A stretch of 64,000 nucleotides of DNA from NCBI GenBank assembly GCA_943735955.1, contig OX030968.1:6582330-6646329 (forward strand). Direction: 5' to 3'. This document shows positions 12,395-24,600 of this stretch, piece after piece. Source of the DNA: Piscicola geometra (taxonomy: Eukaryota > Annelida > Clitellata > Hirudinida > Piscicolidae). The position numbers and the translations under genes were made by a program. Every line of letters starts with the position of its first letter. Positions within the stretch are counted from its first letter, which is position 1. The notes below the pieces were generated by a model. The model made no database searches. It saw nothing but the letters and a program-made list of their open reading frames with translations, and was not told where the DNA came from.

Positions 12395-12607
12395 TCACTT
12401 CTCATGGTAGTACAAACCCTTGAACTCTCCAGCCTTCCTGCTGGCCATACTGCCTCCAGCACCAGCACCCTTCGTCTTCACCTTGTTGTAGCTGAACCAG
12501 TCGTTTGGTTGCAGTCCAATGGCGCGATCTGGCATCTTGCTGTGAACCGTCTTCGAGTCTTCTGGACCACCCGACCCTGATGCTCCGAACACTTCGTCTT
12601 CGTTCAC
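12395..12607 (-). other. Collagen gene last exon: end of cytoplasmic tail
   Basis: The acceptor CCCTTCTAG is followed in phase 0 by codons for [14 protein letters not shown], then [20 protein letters not shown], and finally [10 protein letters not shown] and a TGA stop. The tail is polar, with two Tyr close to the end. I recognise no signalling motif. Confidence 0.8.
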
Positions 12608-15600
12608 CTAGAAGGGTTGCATGGTTGAATGGTTGCACGTGACACACTACCACACCAGACCAAACTACCCCCCTACAACACCACACTACCACACCAGACA
12701 AACTACCCCCCTACAACACCACACTACCACACCAGACAAACTACCCCCCTACAACACCACACTACCACACCAGACAAACTACCCCTCTACAACACCACAC
12801 TACCACACCAGACAAACTACCCCTCTACAACACCACACTACCACACCAGACAAACTACCCCCCTACAACACCACACTACCACACCAGACCAAACTACCCC
12901 CCTACAACACCACACTACCACACCAGACAAACTACCACCCTACAACACCACACTACCACACCAGACAAACTACCCCCCTACAACACCACACTACCACACC
13001 AGACAAACTACCCCCCTACAACACCACACTACCACACCAGACAAACTACCCCCCTACAACACTACACTACCACACCAGACAAACTACCCCCCTACAACAC
13101 CACACTACCACACCAGACAAACTACCCCCCTACAACACCACACTACCACACCAGACCAAACTACCCCCCTACAACACCACACTACCACACCAGACAAACT
13201 ACCCCTCTACAACACCACACTACCACACCAGACAAACTACCCCCCTACAACACCACACTACCACACCAGACAAACTACCCCCCTACAACACCACACTACC
13301 ACACCAGACCAAACTACCCCCCTACAACACCACACTACCACACCAGACAAACTACCCCCCTACAACACCAAACCAAACCACCACTAAATCCGCCTACCAC
13401 ACCACTCACATCGAAGTCGTCAGGAACAGCGGCTTGTGGCACAGACACCGACCTCTCTGGCTCATCCACCTCCACACTCACACTCTCCCTGTACTCCTCC
13501 TCCTCCTCCTCCTCCTCCTCCTCATCCCCTCCGGATGAACTCTTCTTTCCAGCTGTGGAAGTGCCCTCGTCCTGTTGAGATGGGTATTTAAGGGGTTTTC
13601 GTTGAAAGTTAAGAGTTTAACTTTAATTGTAACTTCGCCTAACCATTTTTCAATACATTTTCAGTCTTTTCCTGAAGTTAAACCTCAACTCTGAAAGTCG
13701 AAAGTCACAAATCTCCCTCACCCCCATCCCACTCCAACCCTTCACCACCCTCCACTACTCCACCACCCTTCAGCCACTTCACTACCATTACCAGCCCCCC
13801 TCCACCACCATTCTCCCTCCCCTTCCACCACACCAACCATGCTGTAGAAGTGGCTCTTGATCCTCCTCATCGCCAGAAAAGCAATGATCACAAGCGCCAA
13901 CGTCACTAGACCAACCCACACCACCAAAACAGCGGAAATTATGTAAAGCTTCGTTTTTGCTTGAGCAATCTTTTCTCTCTCGAGCTTCTGGGTCGCCAAA
14001 ACGTCCTCATTGTTGTCAGTGAGGGCTGTTTGGTTGGTTGTTTGGTTGGTTGGCTGTTTGGTTGGTTGTTTGGTTGGGTGTTTGGTCGGTTGGTTGTTTG
14101 GTTGGTTGGTTGTTTGGTTGGTTGTTTGGTTGGTTGGTTGGTTGTTTGGTTGGTTGGTTGGTTGTTTGGTTGTTTGGTTGGTTGGTTGGTTATTGGGAGA
14201 GGGTGGTAGAGTGCGTTTTAGTAGTTTTTGGTGTGGAATTTACTTACTTTTGGAAAAGATATATGAAATAATAATTCATAGAAATTCATCGTGGATAAAC
14301 TAAAAAAATTAAATACGTATAGAAAAAACACAAATACAATAAAAAAGTTAGTCTTACAAACTCATGCTCACCAGCCCTTCCACCATCACCACCCTCCTCC
14401 CAATGCACAACCACTCACCAGCGGCTCCTAGGCCCTGAGGTCCTCTGATACCAGTGGCACCCGTGCCTCCTGTGGCGCCAGTGAAGCCTGTGAAACCTCT
14501 GTCGCCCGTGAAGCCAGTGGAGCCGGTGTTGCCACCACGGCCTTGAGGTGAAATTGGTGGTCGAATGATTTAAATGTGGGATAGGTATAAAATTTTTTAT
14601 TTTATTGAGTTATTAAAATAATATAATAATAATAAAAATTTAGTAATAAAAAAAATAAATTGAATACATTTGAAACAATATTGAGTCACTCTATAAATTA
14701 GCCATCGAGAGAATAGTAAACCACACGGAGACCAACCCGCAGGTCCGGTGCCTCCACTAGCTCCAGTGAAACCGTTGACTCCAGGACTTCCTGGATCTCC
14801 CCTCGATCCAGCCGGTCCAACTGGACCATCGAAGCCTGGTTGACCTTGCGATCCTGGCTGCCCCCTGCTGCCCTGCTGACCCGGATTGCCAGGGTTACCT
14901 ATGGGACCCTGGGCTCCGTTGTTTCCAGACTGACCAGGAGGTCCTAAAGGAGAATTGAGTGTTTGAACGTTGGGTTTACATAAAAAAAAGATATTAGTAT
15001 ATCCTTGCTGGCAATAAACAGAAAAGTTATATATTTTAAAATAAAATAAAATATTTATGAAAAAACAAATCAGTAACCTCTAACTCCAGGCCTTCCCAAC
15101 GGTCCAGAAGGCCCGATGTTGCCCTGAGGTCCTGGCTGACCCTGTGGTCCAAAGCCCCCTTGACTTCCTGGGAAGCCGGGTGAGCCCTTCTGACCAATGG
15201 GACCCTTCACTCCAATGTCACCAGTGTTGCCAGTCGACCCAGTGAAACCTGGCTGGCCTGCAGGACCCTGGGGACCCGGATTACCCGAAGGTCCTAAAAG
15301 TTTAAATTTATTTATAGTTTATTCTATTTATGTCTAAATTTTGAACATATGATGATAATATTATAAAATATTCAAAAGCATACTTACTAGTTATAAATAG
15401 ACACATGGGTTGTCTAACCTGACGGTCCTGAAGGTCCAAGTGGTCCACTCTGTCCGGGGTTGCCAGCCGGACCATCTGGGCCTTGAGGTCCAGCTATACC
15501 CTGAGGTCCCTGCTGACCAGCATTGCCCAAAGGTCCCGCAAAGCCAGTGTTTCCAGGTCTTCCCGGAGGTCCAGGCGGCCCGAGAGGCCCTTGGAAGCCA

Positions 15601-18600
15601 GTGAAACCATTCGGTCCAGTGTTTCCTTGCTCTCCTGGTTGACCCGAATTACCCAAGTTGCCTGGAGATCCTCGGTCTCCTTGAGGCCCTGGAGGTCCTT
15701 GAGGTCCTGGTCCACCAATAGGTCCAGGACTGCCAACGTCACCCCTTGATCCGACTGGACCAGCTGGGCCTGGTAAGCCTGATGGTCCGAGACTACCAGC
15801 AGGTCCTGGCTGTCCGCTAGGTCCTTGAGGTCCAGAAGGTCCAATAGGCCCAGAGTTACCGGTGTCACCCTGGCCTCCTACAGGTCCATTCTGTCCGAGA
15901 GGTCCTTTGGGACCAGGCAATCCAGTACCTCCAGTATCTCCAACCGGTCCAATTGGTCCCAAAGGACCAGAAGGTCCTATTGGTCCCAAAGGTCCAGTCT
16001 GTCCTGTATCTCCTTGTAATCCTTGCGGTCCTCTGGGTCCTTGAGCTCCGTTTGGTCCCTGCGGTCCACTGTTACCGTCAGGTCCAATCGGGCCACGCAG
16101 TCCTTGAGGTCCTTGTGGGCCTAAAGGTCCCAATGGGCCAACTGGACCAGGAAAGCCTGGTTCACCTTTAGTTCCAACACTTCCCACAGGCCCAACAGGT
16201 CCAATAGGTCCCAGTGGTCCAGCAGGTCCAATGCCACCAGTGTCACCGGGGTCTCCGAGGTCACCTCTAGGTCCAGCATTTCCAGATGGTCCAATCGGTC
16301 CTGCCGGTCCTAGACCACCTGATGGGCCTTGAGGGCCTGGAGATCCAACCGATCCCTGCGGTCCGAGAGGACCAGTGTTTCCTTGAGGACCTTGTGGTCC
16401 TGTGAATCCAGTAGCTCCGGGTGACCCTTGAGGTCCCAGGTCTCCTTTTGGTCCTACAACACCTGAAACACCAACAGATCCGATAGACCCCTTAGACCCT
16501 TGCTGACCCCTATCTCCTTGGTCTCCCTTGGGGCCAGACGAACCAGTGTCTCCTTGGGGTCCTGAAGGTCCTTGTGGACCCTGGTTACCTGCAGGTCCCA
16601 TTTCTCCAGTGTTTCCAATTGGTCCTAACGGCCCTGGAGAACCTGGCAAACCAGCAATGCCAATTGGACCAATCACGCCTACTGGTCCTTGATTTCCTGG
16701 GAATCCCACTGGTCCAATGGGACCAGGCTGTCCAGAAGGTCCCTGAGGGCCTACTTCTCCTTTTGGTCCTGCCTGGCCAGGTTGCCCCGACGGACCTAAA
16801 AAATTGAAATAAAAACTTGTTACAACAGGATATAAAAACAATAGCCGAACAAAAACCTATATTATTTATTCAATCTCAGAAATAAAACTGTTTGAAATTT
16901 TGTTGAAAGTCAGTTAAATTAAATACGTCATACCAGAAGGCCCTATTGGACCAGCTTGTCCCTTGGATCCTTTTGGTCCTTGAGGTCCTTGGAATCCAGT
17001 TCCTGTTGGTCCAGAAGGACCAGCTGGTCCCTGTGGCCCAGCAGGTCCCAAAGGTCCTGGCAAGCCTTGATCTCCCTGCAGTCCTTGAGGTCCAGGCGCT
17101 CCCAGGTTTCCAATTTGTCCTTTGGGTCCCTTCGGTCCAGCGTCTCCTTTCAAACCAGGCTGACCAGCTTGTCCTGAAGGCCCAGGATTTCCAATGTCAC
17201 CAGGCAGTCCTGTAGGCCCTTGCAATCCTGGGACTCCTGGAGAACCAATGCTTCCATCTGGACCTGGAGATCCGGACTGTCCTGTGCTTCCTTGAGGACC
17301 AGCAGGTCCGGGTGATCCAATAGATCCTTGCTGACCTTTGTCTCCCTTCTGACCTTGAGGTCCTGCCAAACCAAGTTGACCTTTCGGACCTGGATTTCCA
17401 TTAGGGCCCAAAGGACCTTGAAGACCAGTATCTCCCTGGGGGCCGACTAGTCCAGTAGCGCCAGGTGCTCCTGTTTGCACGAAAACATACGTCTCATTAA
17501 ACAATCACATACTTATTTAAAAACTCCATTATAATAATAATTTTTAAAAAGCTACAAACCTTGAGGTCCAAAAGCTCCTCTTTCTCCAATAGGTCCACGT
17601 TGTCCTGGTTGACCTGCAGGTCCTTGTAGACCTGGTTGTCCTGGAGATCCCAAGGGCCCAATAGGACCTGGCAAACCAATTTGCCCCTTGCCTCCTGTGT
17701 TACCAGTATCTCCAGGGTCTCCTACGAAGCCACTGCTTCCCTGAGGACCAATTGATCCGGATGCTCCTACATTTCCAACTGGTCCAAGAGGTCCAGGTTG
17801 CCCTTGAGGTCCAAGTGGACCAGATTGACCAGCAGGTCCTGGCTCCCCAGGTAATCCAATACTGCCTGGTGCTCCTGGAACACCTTGAGGGCCATTAAAT
17901 CCTACTTGTCCTTTTGGTCCCTGGGGTCCTGCAGGTCCAGGGCTTCCATTCAATCCAGTAGCACCTCTTGGTCCACTAGGGCCAAGTGGTCCTAGCTGCC
18001 CTTGATCTCCCGGCAAGCCTTTGGTTCCTTTTGATCCTTGAGGGCCTGGTTGACCCAGTGGACCCTGTGACCCAGTTTGTCCAGTTCCTCCAATTGTTCC
18101 TGAACTACCTTGTAATCCATTATCTCCTCTAGGACCCTTAGGCCCTTTAGGTCCAGGCTGACCTGTAGATTAGAGAAGATGTTGTAAGTAACCTTCTAAC
18201 TACAATTTTATCTAAAAATATACTTTAAAAATTTTAATTTTAGGATTTCTACTTAAACAAACTACCTGTTGGTCCAACTGGTCCTGTTGGTCCTTGTGGA
18301 CCCTGAGGTCCAGGTTGACCTTGAGGTCCTAGCAAACCATTTTGACCTTTTGGTCCCGCGATGCCTGAAGGTCCTGCGACTCCAGCCGGTCCAACATCAC
18401 CACTTTGACCAAGGTTTCCAGATGCTCCAGTGTCTCCTTTGGCTCCTTGAGCCCCTTGTGGTCCTGGTGCTCCATTCTGACCATTCTGACCAGCTTGACC
18501 CACTTGACCAACAGGCCCAACAACACCTTGAACACCGGGTTGTCCGATCTGACCTATGCCTCCGAGGCTACCAGGAACTCCAGGAGCACCAATTGGCCCA

Positions 18601-21600
18601 ATGGGACCTGGTAGACCAGGGTCTCCTTGTAATCCGATCGGCCCAAGAGGTCCTTGAGGTCCGGGTTGTCCAGTGGGTCCTTTATCTCCTGATGGACCGG
18701 GAAGACCAGCTTGTCCGATGCTTCCCGCAGGTCCAGGCGCTCCAGAATTTCCTTGTGAGCCTGGAGAACCTGCTGGACCCGTATCACCAGGACTTCCAAC
18801 TTGGCCGTTAAGACCAGTTGCTCCAGTGAATCCTGTCGAACCTTGTTGTCCTTGACCTCCTGGCTCTCCTTGAGAACCTGCATAATGATATAACGATAGA
18901 TGTAAATGAATATCCCCGACAATTTTCTATTTAAAAACAATACAAATAGTTTTTCTCTAAAAAAAGTTAATTTTATTATCTTTTAAAATGCCAACCTTGT
19001 TGTCCAGTTGGCCCTGGAGAACCCGTATCACCAAGTTCTCCCTTCGGACCAGATTGACCTGTAGCTCCAGGATTTCCAGCCGGTCCCAAAAAGCCAATTT
19101 CACCAACTGGTCCTGTGGGTCCCGTAGCTCCTTGAGGACCGATTGAACCTGGTTGTCCCAGTTGTCCTGGTGCACCCAATGGTCCAGTGGGACCATTAGG
19201 TCCCGTGTCGCCTGGTGCACCACTGAAACCCTGTTGTCCTTGTGGTCCTTGAGGTCCAGGAGAGCCAATATCTCCCTTCAAACCTACGTTTCCATTGGGC
19301 CCTGGAGCCCCATTCGGTCCTGGAGATCCAGCAAATCCAGGAAGACCGGTGTCGCCTTGAATTCCTTTCACTCCAGCCTGTCCTTGAACGCCAGCACGAC
19401 CAGGTTGTCCAACGTTGCCTGCAGGTCCGACGCTTCCAACTGGTCCCTTCTGGCCTGGCAGCCCCTGAAGACCAACCGCTCCTGAAGGACCAGCAGGACC
19501 AGCAAAACCTGGTTGACCCTTGTTTCCTTGTTGACCCTGTCCTCCTGGTTGGCCTTTAGCTCCTTGTGGTCCTGGCAATCCAGCTTGTCCAGGTGCTCCA
19601 GTGTTTCCAATGGGGCCAGCTATTCCAATAGCCCCTGGTTGCCCGGGTTGACCTGGCTGACCAATATTACCGTTCGAACCGGGAGCACCATCTTGACCTT
19701 GTGGTCCTGTGTAAGAGTTATTGTGCTTTATTCAGACGAACTAAATATCTATTCTTTTATAAAATGAATAGTGTTGTATACGTTTACATGAAAATGTTAA
19801 AACTTAGTATTTAAATTTCTGACTATATTTTACAAAGTCTACCTCACTCCCCTTCCGATGATTAATTTTCTGACCCAATTTTATTAAAAATGTTTAACGT
19901 GTCTCACTGAAAACTAGTCTTCGTATTTAGCTTAATTTTCAATTTAGTTAATATCGAATAGTGAAAATAAATATGTATGTTAAATTCTTTTATAAAAAAA
20001 ATAATAAAATAAATATTAATGTTTATTGTAATTCCTGCTTCACATACCTGGTTGCCCAAGCTGACCAGGCTGTCCTGCAAAACCAATTTCTCCTTTCGAG
20101 CCTGGATTTCCCTTTTGACCTTGAGGGCCTGGCGAACCCGGTTGACCTTGTTGTCCTTGGAAACCCGCATCTCCTGGAAGACCTTTGATTCCAGGTTGTC
20201 CAGACTGACCCTGAGGTCCTTGCTGGCCCTGAGAACCAGGATTTCCTACTGAACCAATGTCACCTTTAGGCCCTGCTTGACCTCTTGCTCCAGGCGCGCC
20301 AGCCTGCCCAGAAGGACCAATTGAACCACTAGGTCCAACAGGTCCGGTGTTTCCAGGTTGTCCCTTTGGTCCCAGTTGTCCTTGTTGCCCTTGGTTTCCT
20401 GGTTGGCCTGGCTGACCAGTCGATCCTTGAGGTCCTGTGTCTCCTTGTGCGCCAGGCAATCCTCGGTTTCCATTAGTTCCAGGCTGGCCCACTGGACCTT
20501 TGTGGTTGGAAATATTAAAATATAATTAATTCATTATAAAAGTTAAATTAAACTATTTTAAATATATATATTTATTCAAGGCTAACCAGTAGGTCCTGTG
20601 TTGCCAGCTTGACCAGGTTGCCCAGTAGCTCCTTGTGGTCCGTTATCACCTCTAGGGCCAGCAGGGCCTAACACGCCAGAAGGTCCAGGTAGTCCAGGCA
20701 GTCCTGATGCGCCAGTGTCGCCTGAAGCGCCAGTGAAGCCCTGCCCTCCAGAAGAACCAGTCGCACCAGGGTCTCCCACCAGCCCAATAGGCCCAACTTG
20801 CCCTGGCTGTCCAGGCTGACCTAAAGGACCAGTCTGACCAGTGCTACCTGTGCCTCCCTGTGGTCCTTGGGAGCCTGGAGATCCTGGCTGACCATTATCT
20901 CCCCGTAAACCAGGAGCACCAACGTTGCCTGGTTGTCCCTTAGTTCCTATATCTCCGGTGAAACCTTGAGGTCCTGGTTGGCCTTGCTGTCCTGAATTTC
21001 CAGTAGCTCCAGGTCCTCCCGTTGGTCCTTGCTGTCCAGGAGCGCCTTGCGGGCCTGGACTACCTTGAGTGCCTGGGTCTCCTCTTTGACCGGGTGAGCC
21101 AGGGAAACCAACGTTTCCTTGCGAACCCGGATTTCCAGGAACTCCCACAGATCCTGTGTTGCCCCTCTGGCCTGGTTGACCCTGGTTTCCAGCATCTCCT
21201 GTGTCTCCTTGAGGTCCAGGCTGACCAATGACACCAGGCTGACCAGGTGCGCCCACGAATCCTGGAGATCCCTTGAATCCAGAAGGTCCTTCAGAGTGTC
21301 AAAAGAGTTCATTTAAAATTTATCTATGAAATGACTTATGTATTTAGAAGAAGTAAATAGTTCAATTAAAACTTAAATAAAAAATACACAAGCAGAACCA
21401 ACCTTTGAGACCCTGGACACCACTGGCTCCTGTGTCCCCATTACCTCCTGGAAAGCCATCTTGTCCGGGAGATCCTAAAATCCACAGAATATAATTTAAA
21501 TGTATTTATGACAAATAAACAAAAAAATAAATAAAAGATTCATACAAGCTCATGATAAAATTTCAACCTGGAAGTCCCGTGTTGCCAGGGTCTCCAGCAG

Positions 21601-24600
21601 CACCCGGTTGTCCACGCGCTCCTGGGAAACCAGGCTGGCCCAGATTACCTATATTTCCTTTAGGACCTTTGGGACCAGCAGGTCCGGGAGCTCCGTTTGA
21701 CCCTGCTTGGCCAAGAGGGCCCGGTTGACCAGTATCACCCTTACTTCCCGCCGGACCAACTGCTCCGGGTTGTCCTTTAGCTCCGTTTTGGCCAACTGGT
21801 CCTGGCTGGCCAGTGTTTCCTTGAGGTCCTGCGGGTCCAACGTTTCCTGTAGCCCCCTGGAAGCCATTCTCTCCTCTAAGTCCTGCTGGTCCAACCTGTC
21901 CTTGTGGTCCTGGGAGGCCTGGTTGTCCATTGGGACCCGGCTGTCCTAGAGCTCCCGGAGGACCCACTTGACCAGGCAAACCCTTTTCTCCTTGTGGTCC
22001 TGGCGAACCATTTTGACCTGGACTTCCTGAAATTCAAAAAGAAGGTTGTTAGGTTCATGAATAAATTTTTTCAAAAAATTAACAAATTATACATTATAAT
22101 TTATAATCCAGGTCACTTTTGAGTGATTATAAATAACATACCCATAAGTTAAATTTAATATCCCACCTGGCTGTCCAACAAAGCCTGAATCTCCTTGAGG
22201 TCCCACGTCGCCGGGCTGTCCGATATTTCCATCAGGACCTTTAGCGCCATTTGCTCCAGGTGCACCAACAGATCCTGCCGGTCCTGGGAAACCTTTGCTG
22301 CCGGTTTGTCCTATAGGACCTGCCGAACCAACGGGCCCTTGATTCCCTTGGGGACCAGGTTGACCAGAAACTCCTTGAGCTCCGGTAGCTCCTTGGTTTC
22401 CCTGTGGACCAGGCGTTCCTTGCGAGCCTCTCTGAGCTGGAGGTCCGGGAGGTCCTCGTGGGCCTTGTAATCCAGAAATTCCCTTATCTCCCAAAGGCCC
22501 AGTGAAGCCTTGCTGTCCTGGTGCTCCTACTGAGCCTGGTTGTCCTGCCTGGCCTGAAGATCCAGTGTCACCTTTGTCTCCTTGAATACCTGGCTGACCC
22601 TGGTTACCCGGGTTGCCAGACGGTCCAGGAGATCCTGAATCGCCTACTTGGCCCGTTGCTCCTAGAGGCCCAGGAGCTCCAGTGAAGCCTTGAGGTCCAG
22701 TGAATCCCTGTGGTCCCGCAGGGCCTTTCAAACCTGGACTGCCAGAAGGACCAGGTAATCCTAGAAAATGTGAAGAAAATAGGTTAGAAGAATAGTAACA
22801 ATAGTTCGGGTTTACTTAACGTTAATAATATTTGAAGTTGTATTGTATTTTTCAAATGAAAAGAATGTATTCAACAAACCAATGTCTCCTGGCTGTCCTG
22901 CAGGTCCTGGTTGTCCAGAAGGTCCTCTTAAGCCAGAAGATCCAGGCTGACCAATGGGTCCATCGGGTCCTGCTTGTCCTTGCTGACCAATAGGCCCAGC
23001 TGGTCCTGGAGCGCCTTGGATTCCTGGCTGGCCTGGCAGTCCATTAGAGCCTGGATTTCCTGGGTCACCTACAAAGCCACTATCTCCCTTTTCTCCTTGA
23101 GGTCCTCTTTGACCTGCTTGTCCCGGTTGACCAATTGGACCAGGTTGTCCGTTTGAACCAGATGGACCTTGAGCTCCAGGATCTCCTTGCTGGCCTAAGT
23201 TTCCTTGTTGACCCGGGTCTCCAACTTGGCCTTCAGGTCCTGGTGCTCCATTTGGTCCAATTGATCCGGGCTGACCTGGCTGACCAGCTTGTCCAGGGTT
23301 ACCTTGAGGGCCTTGGTTTCCCTTAGGACCAGCTTGTCCATTTGGCCCTGGAACGCCAACGAAACCAGCAGGGCCTGTATCTCCCTGTGGTCCTGGAGAG
23401 CCCTGTGGGCCAACGCCTCCTGGCAGACCTGCATCTCCTTTGCTTCCTTGAGGCCCAGGCTGTCCTTGCTGTCCTGAATTTCCTGGATTACCATTATCTC
23501 CTGGCAACCCTTTGAAACCTTTAGAACCTTGTTGTCCACGCAGTCCTGGAGACCCGTTCGGCCCAGCAGGGCCACTTGGACCTACTTGACCTTTCGGTCC
23601 GTCAGATCCCTGAGGTCCCTGAAAGCCTGCTTGTCCTGGACTGCCCTGTTGACCTTGGTCTCCAGTAGCTCCTTGAGGTCCTTGTGGCCCGGGAGCACCC
23701 GCTGACCCTTGCTGGCCTTGAGGTCCTTTTGGTCCAGCCACTCCTGCTAAGCCTGGTTGTCCATTGGCTCCTTGTTGGCCTGGAGATCCTGCTTGACCAG
23801 GGTTGCCATTATCACCAGCCTGGCCTTTTGGTCCTGGTGAACCGATGTTTCCCGGTTGTCCTGGTTGACCTGGTTGGCCTTGTTGGCCTTGATCTCCAGG
23901 AGCTCCAAGCTGACCTGGCGCACCATTAGCTCCAGGCTGTCCTGGTAATCCATTTGGTCCTTGTTGTCCTGACTGTCCTGGATTTCCAATGGCTCCAACA
24001 GGCCCCTGTTGACCTTGTTGTCCTGCTAATCCAGGCTGTCCTTGCGGTCCAGTGTCTCCAACTTGTCCGGTTTGTCCAGTTTGACCTGGTTGTCCTCTAG
24101 CACCTGGTTGACCCGCTGGGCCTGGTTGACCTACTGAACCTATAGATCCCGTATCTCCCCTGCCACCTGCCTGTCCCGGATCTCCCTGAAGACCTAAAAT
24201 AAAATTGACAAAATAAAAATTGATCATACATTATTATTTCAAAGATGCGTGCATACAATTAAATTTAAAAAACTGTTAAAATTATAATCTAAATATTTTC
24301 TCGTATTATAAAATATTTTATTCTATTTTAACCTTGGGATCCAGGGAATCCTTGTTGACCAGGCTGTCCTGGATTACCTGCAGCCCCAGGTTGTCCGTTT
24401 GCACCAACAGGACCAGGTTCTCCCTTCTGACCCTGCTGACCAGACTGCCCTGGAGTTCCTGGATCGCCAACAAGCCCATTCGGGCCTGACTGACCTCTGG
24501 GGCCTGGCTGGCCAACCTGACCAGGATTGCCTGTGTCTCCTTGAAAACCCACTGGCCCTTGAGACCCTGGTTGACCCGGTGAACCTGGCTGACCAGTGAA

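Noticed and set aside
12621..13538. 305-codon plus-strand frame rich in Thr, Pro, His and Gln
   Set aside because: It is generated by the 38-bp minisatellite. The real coding exons here are on the minus strand.
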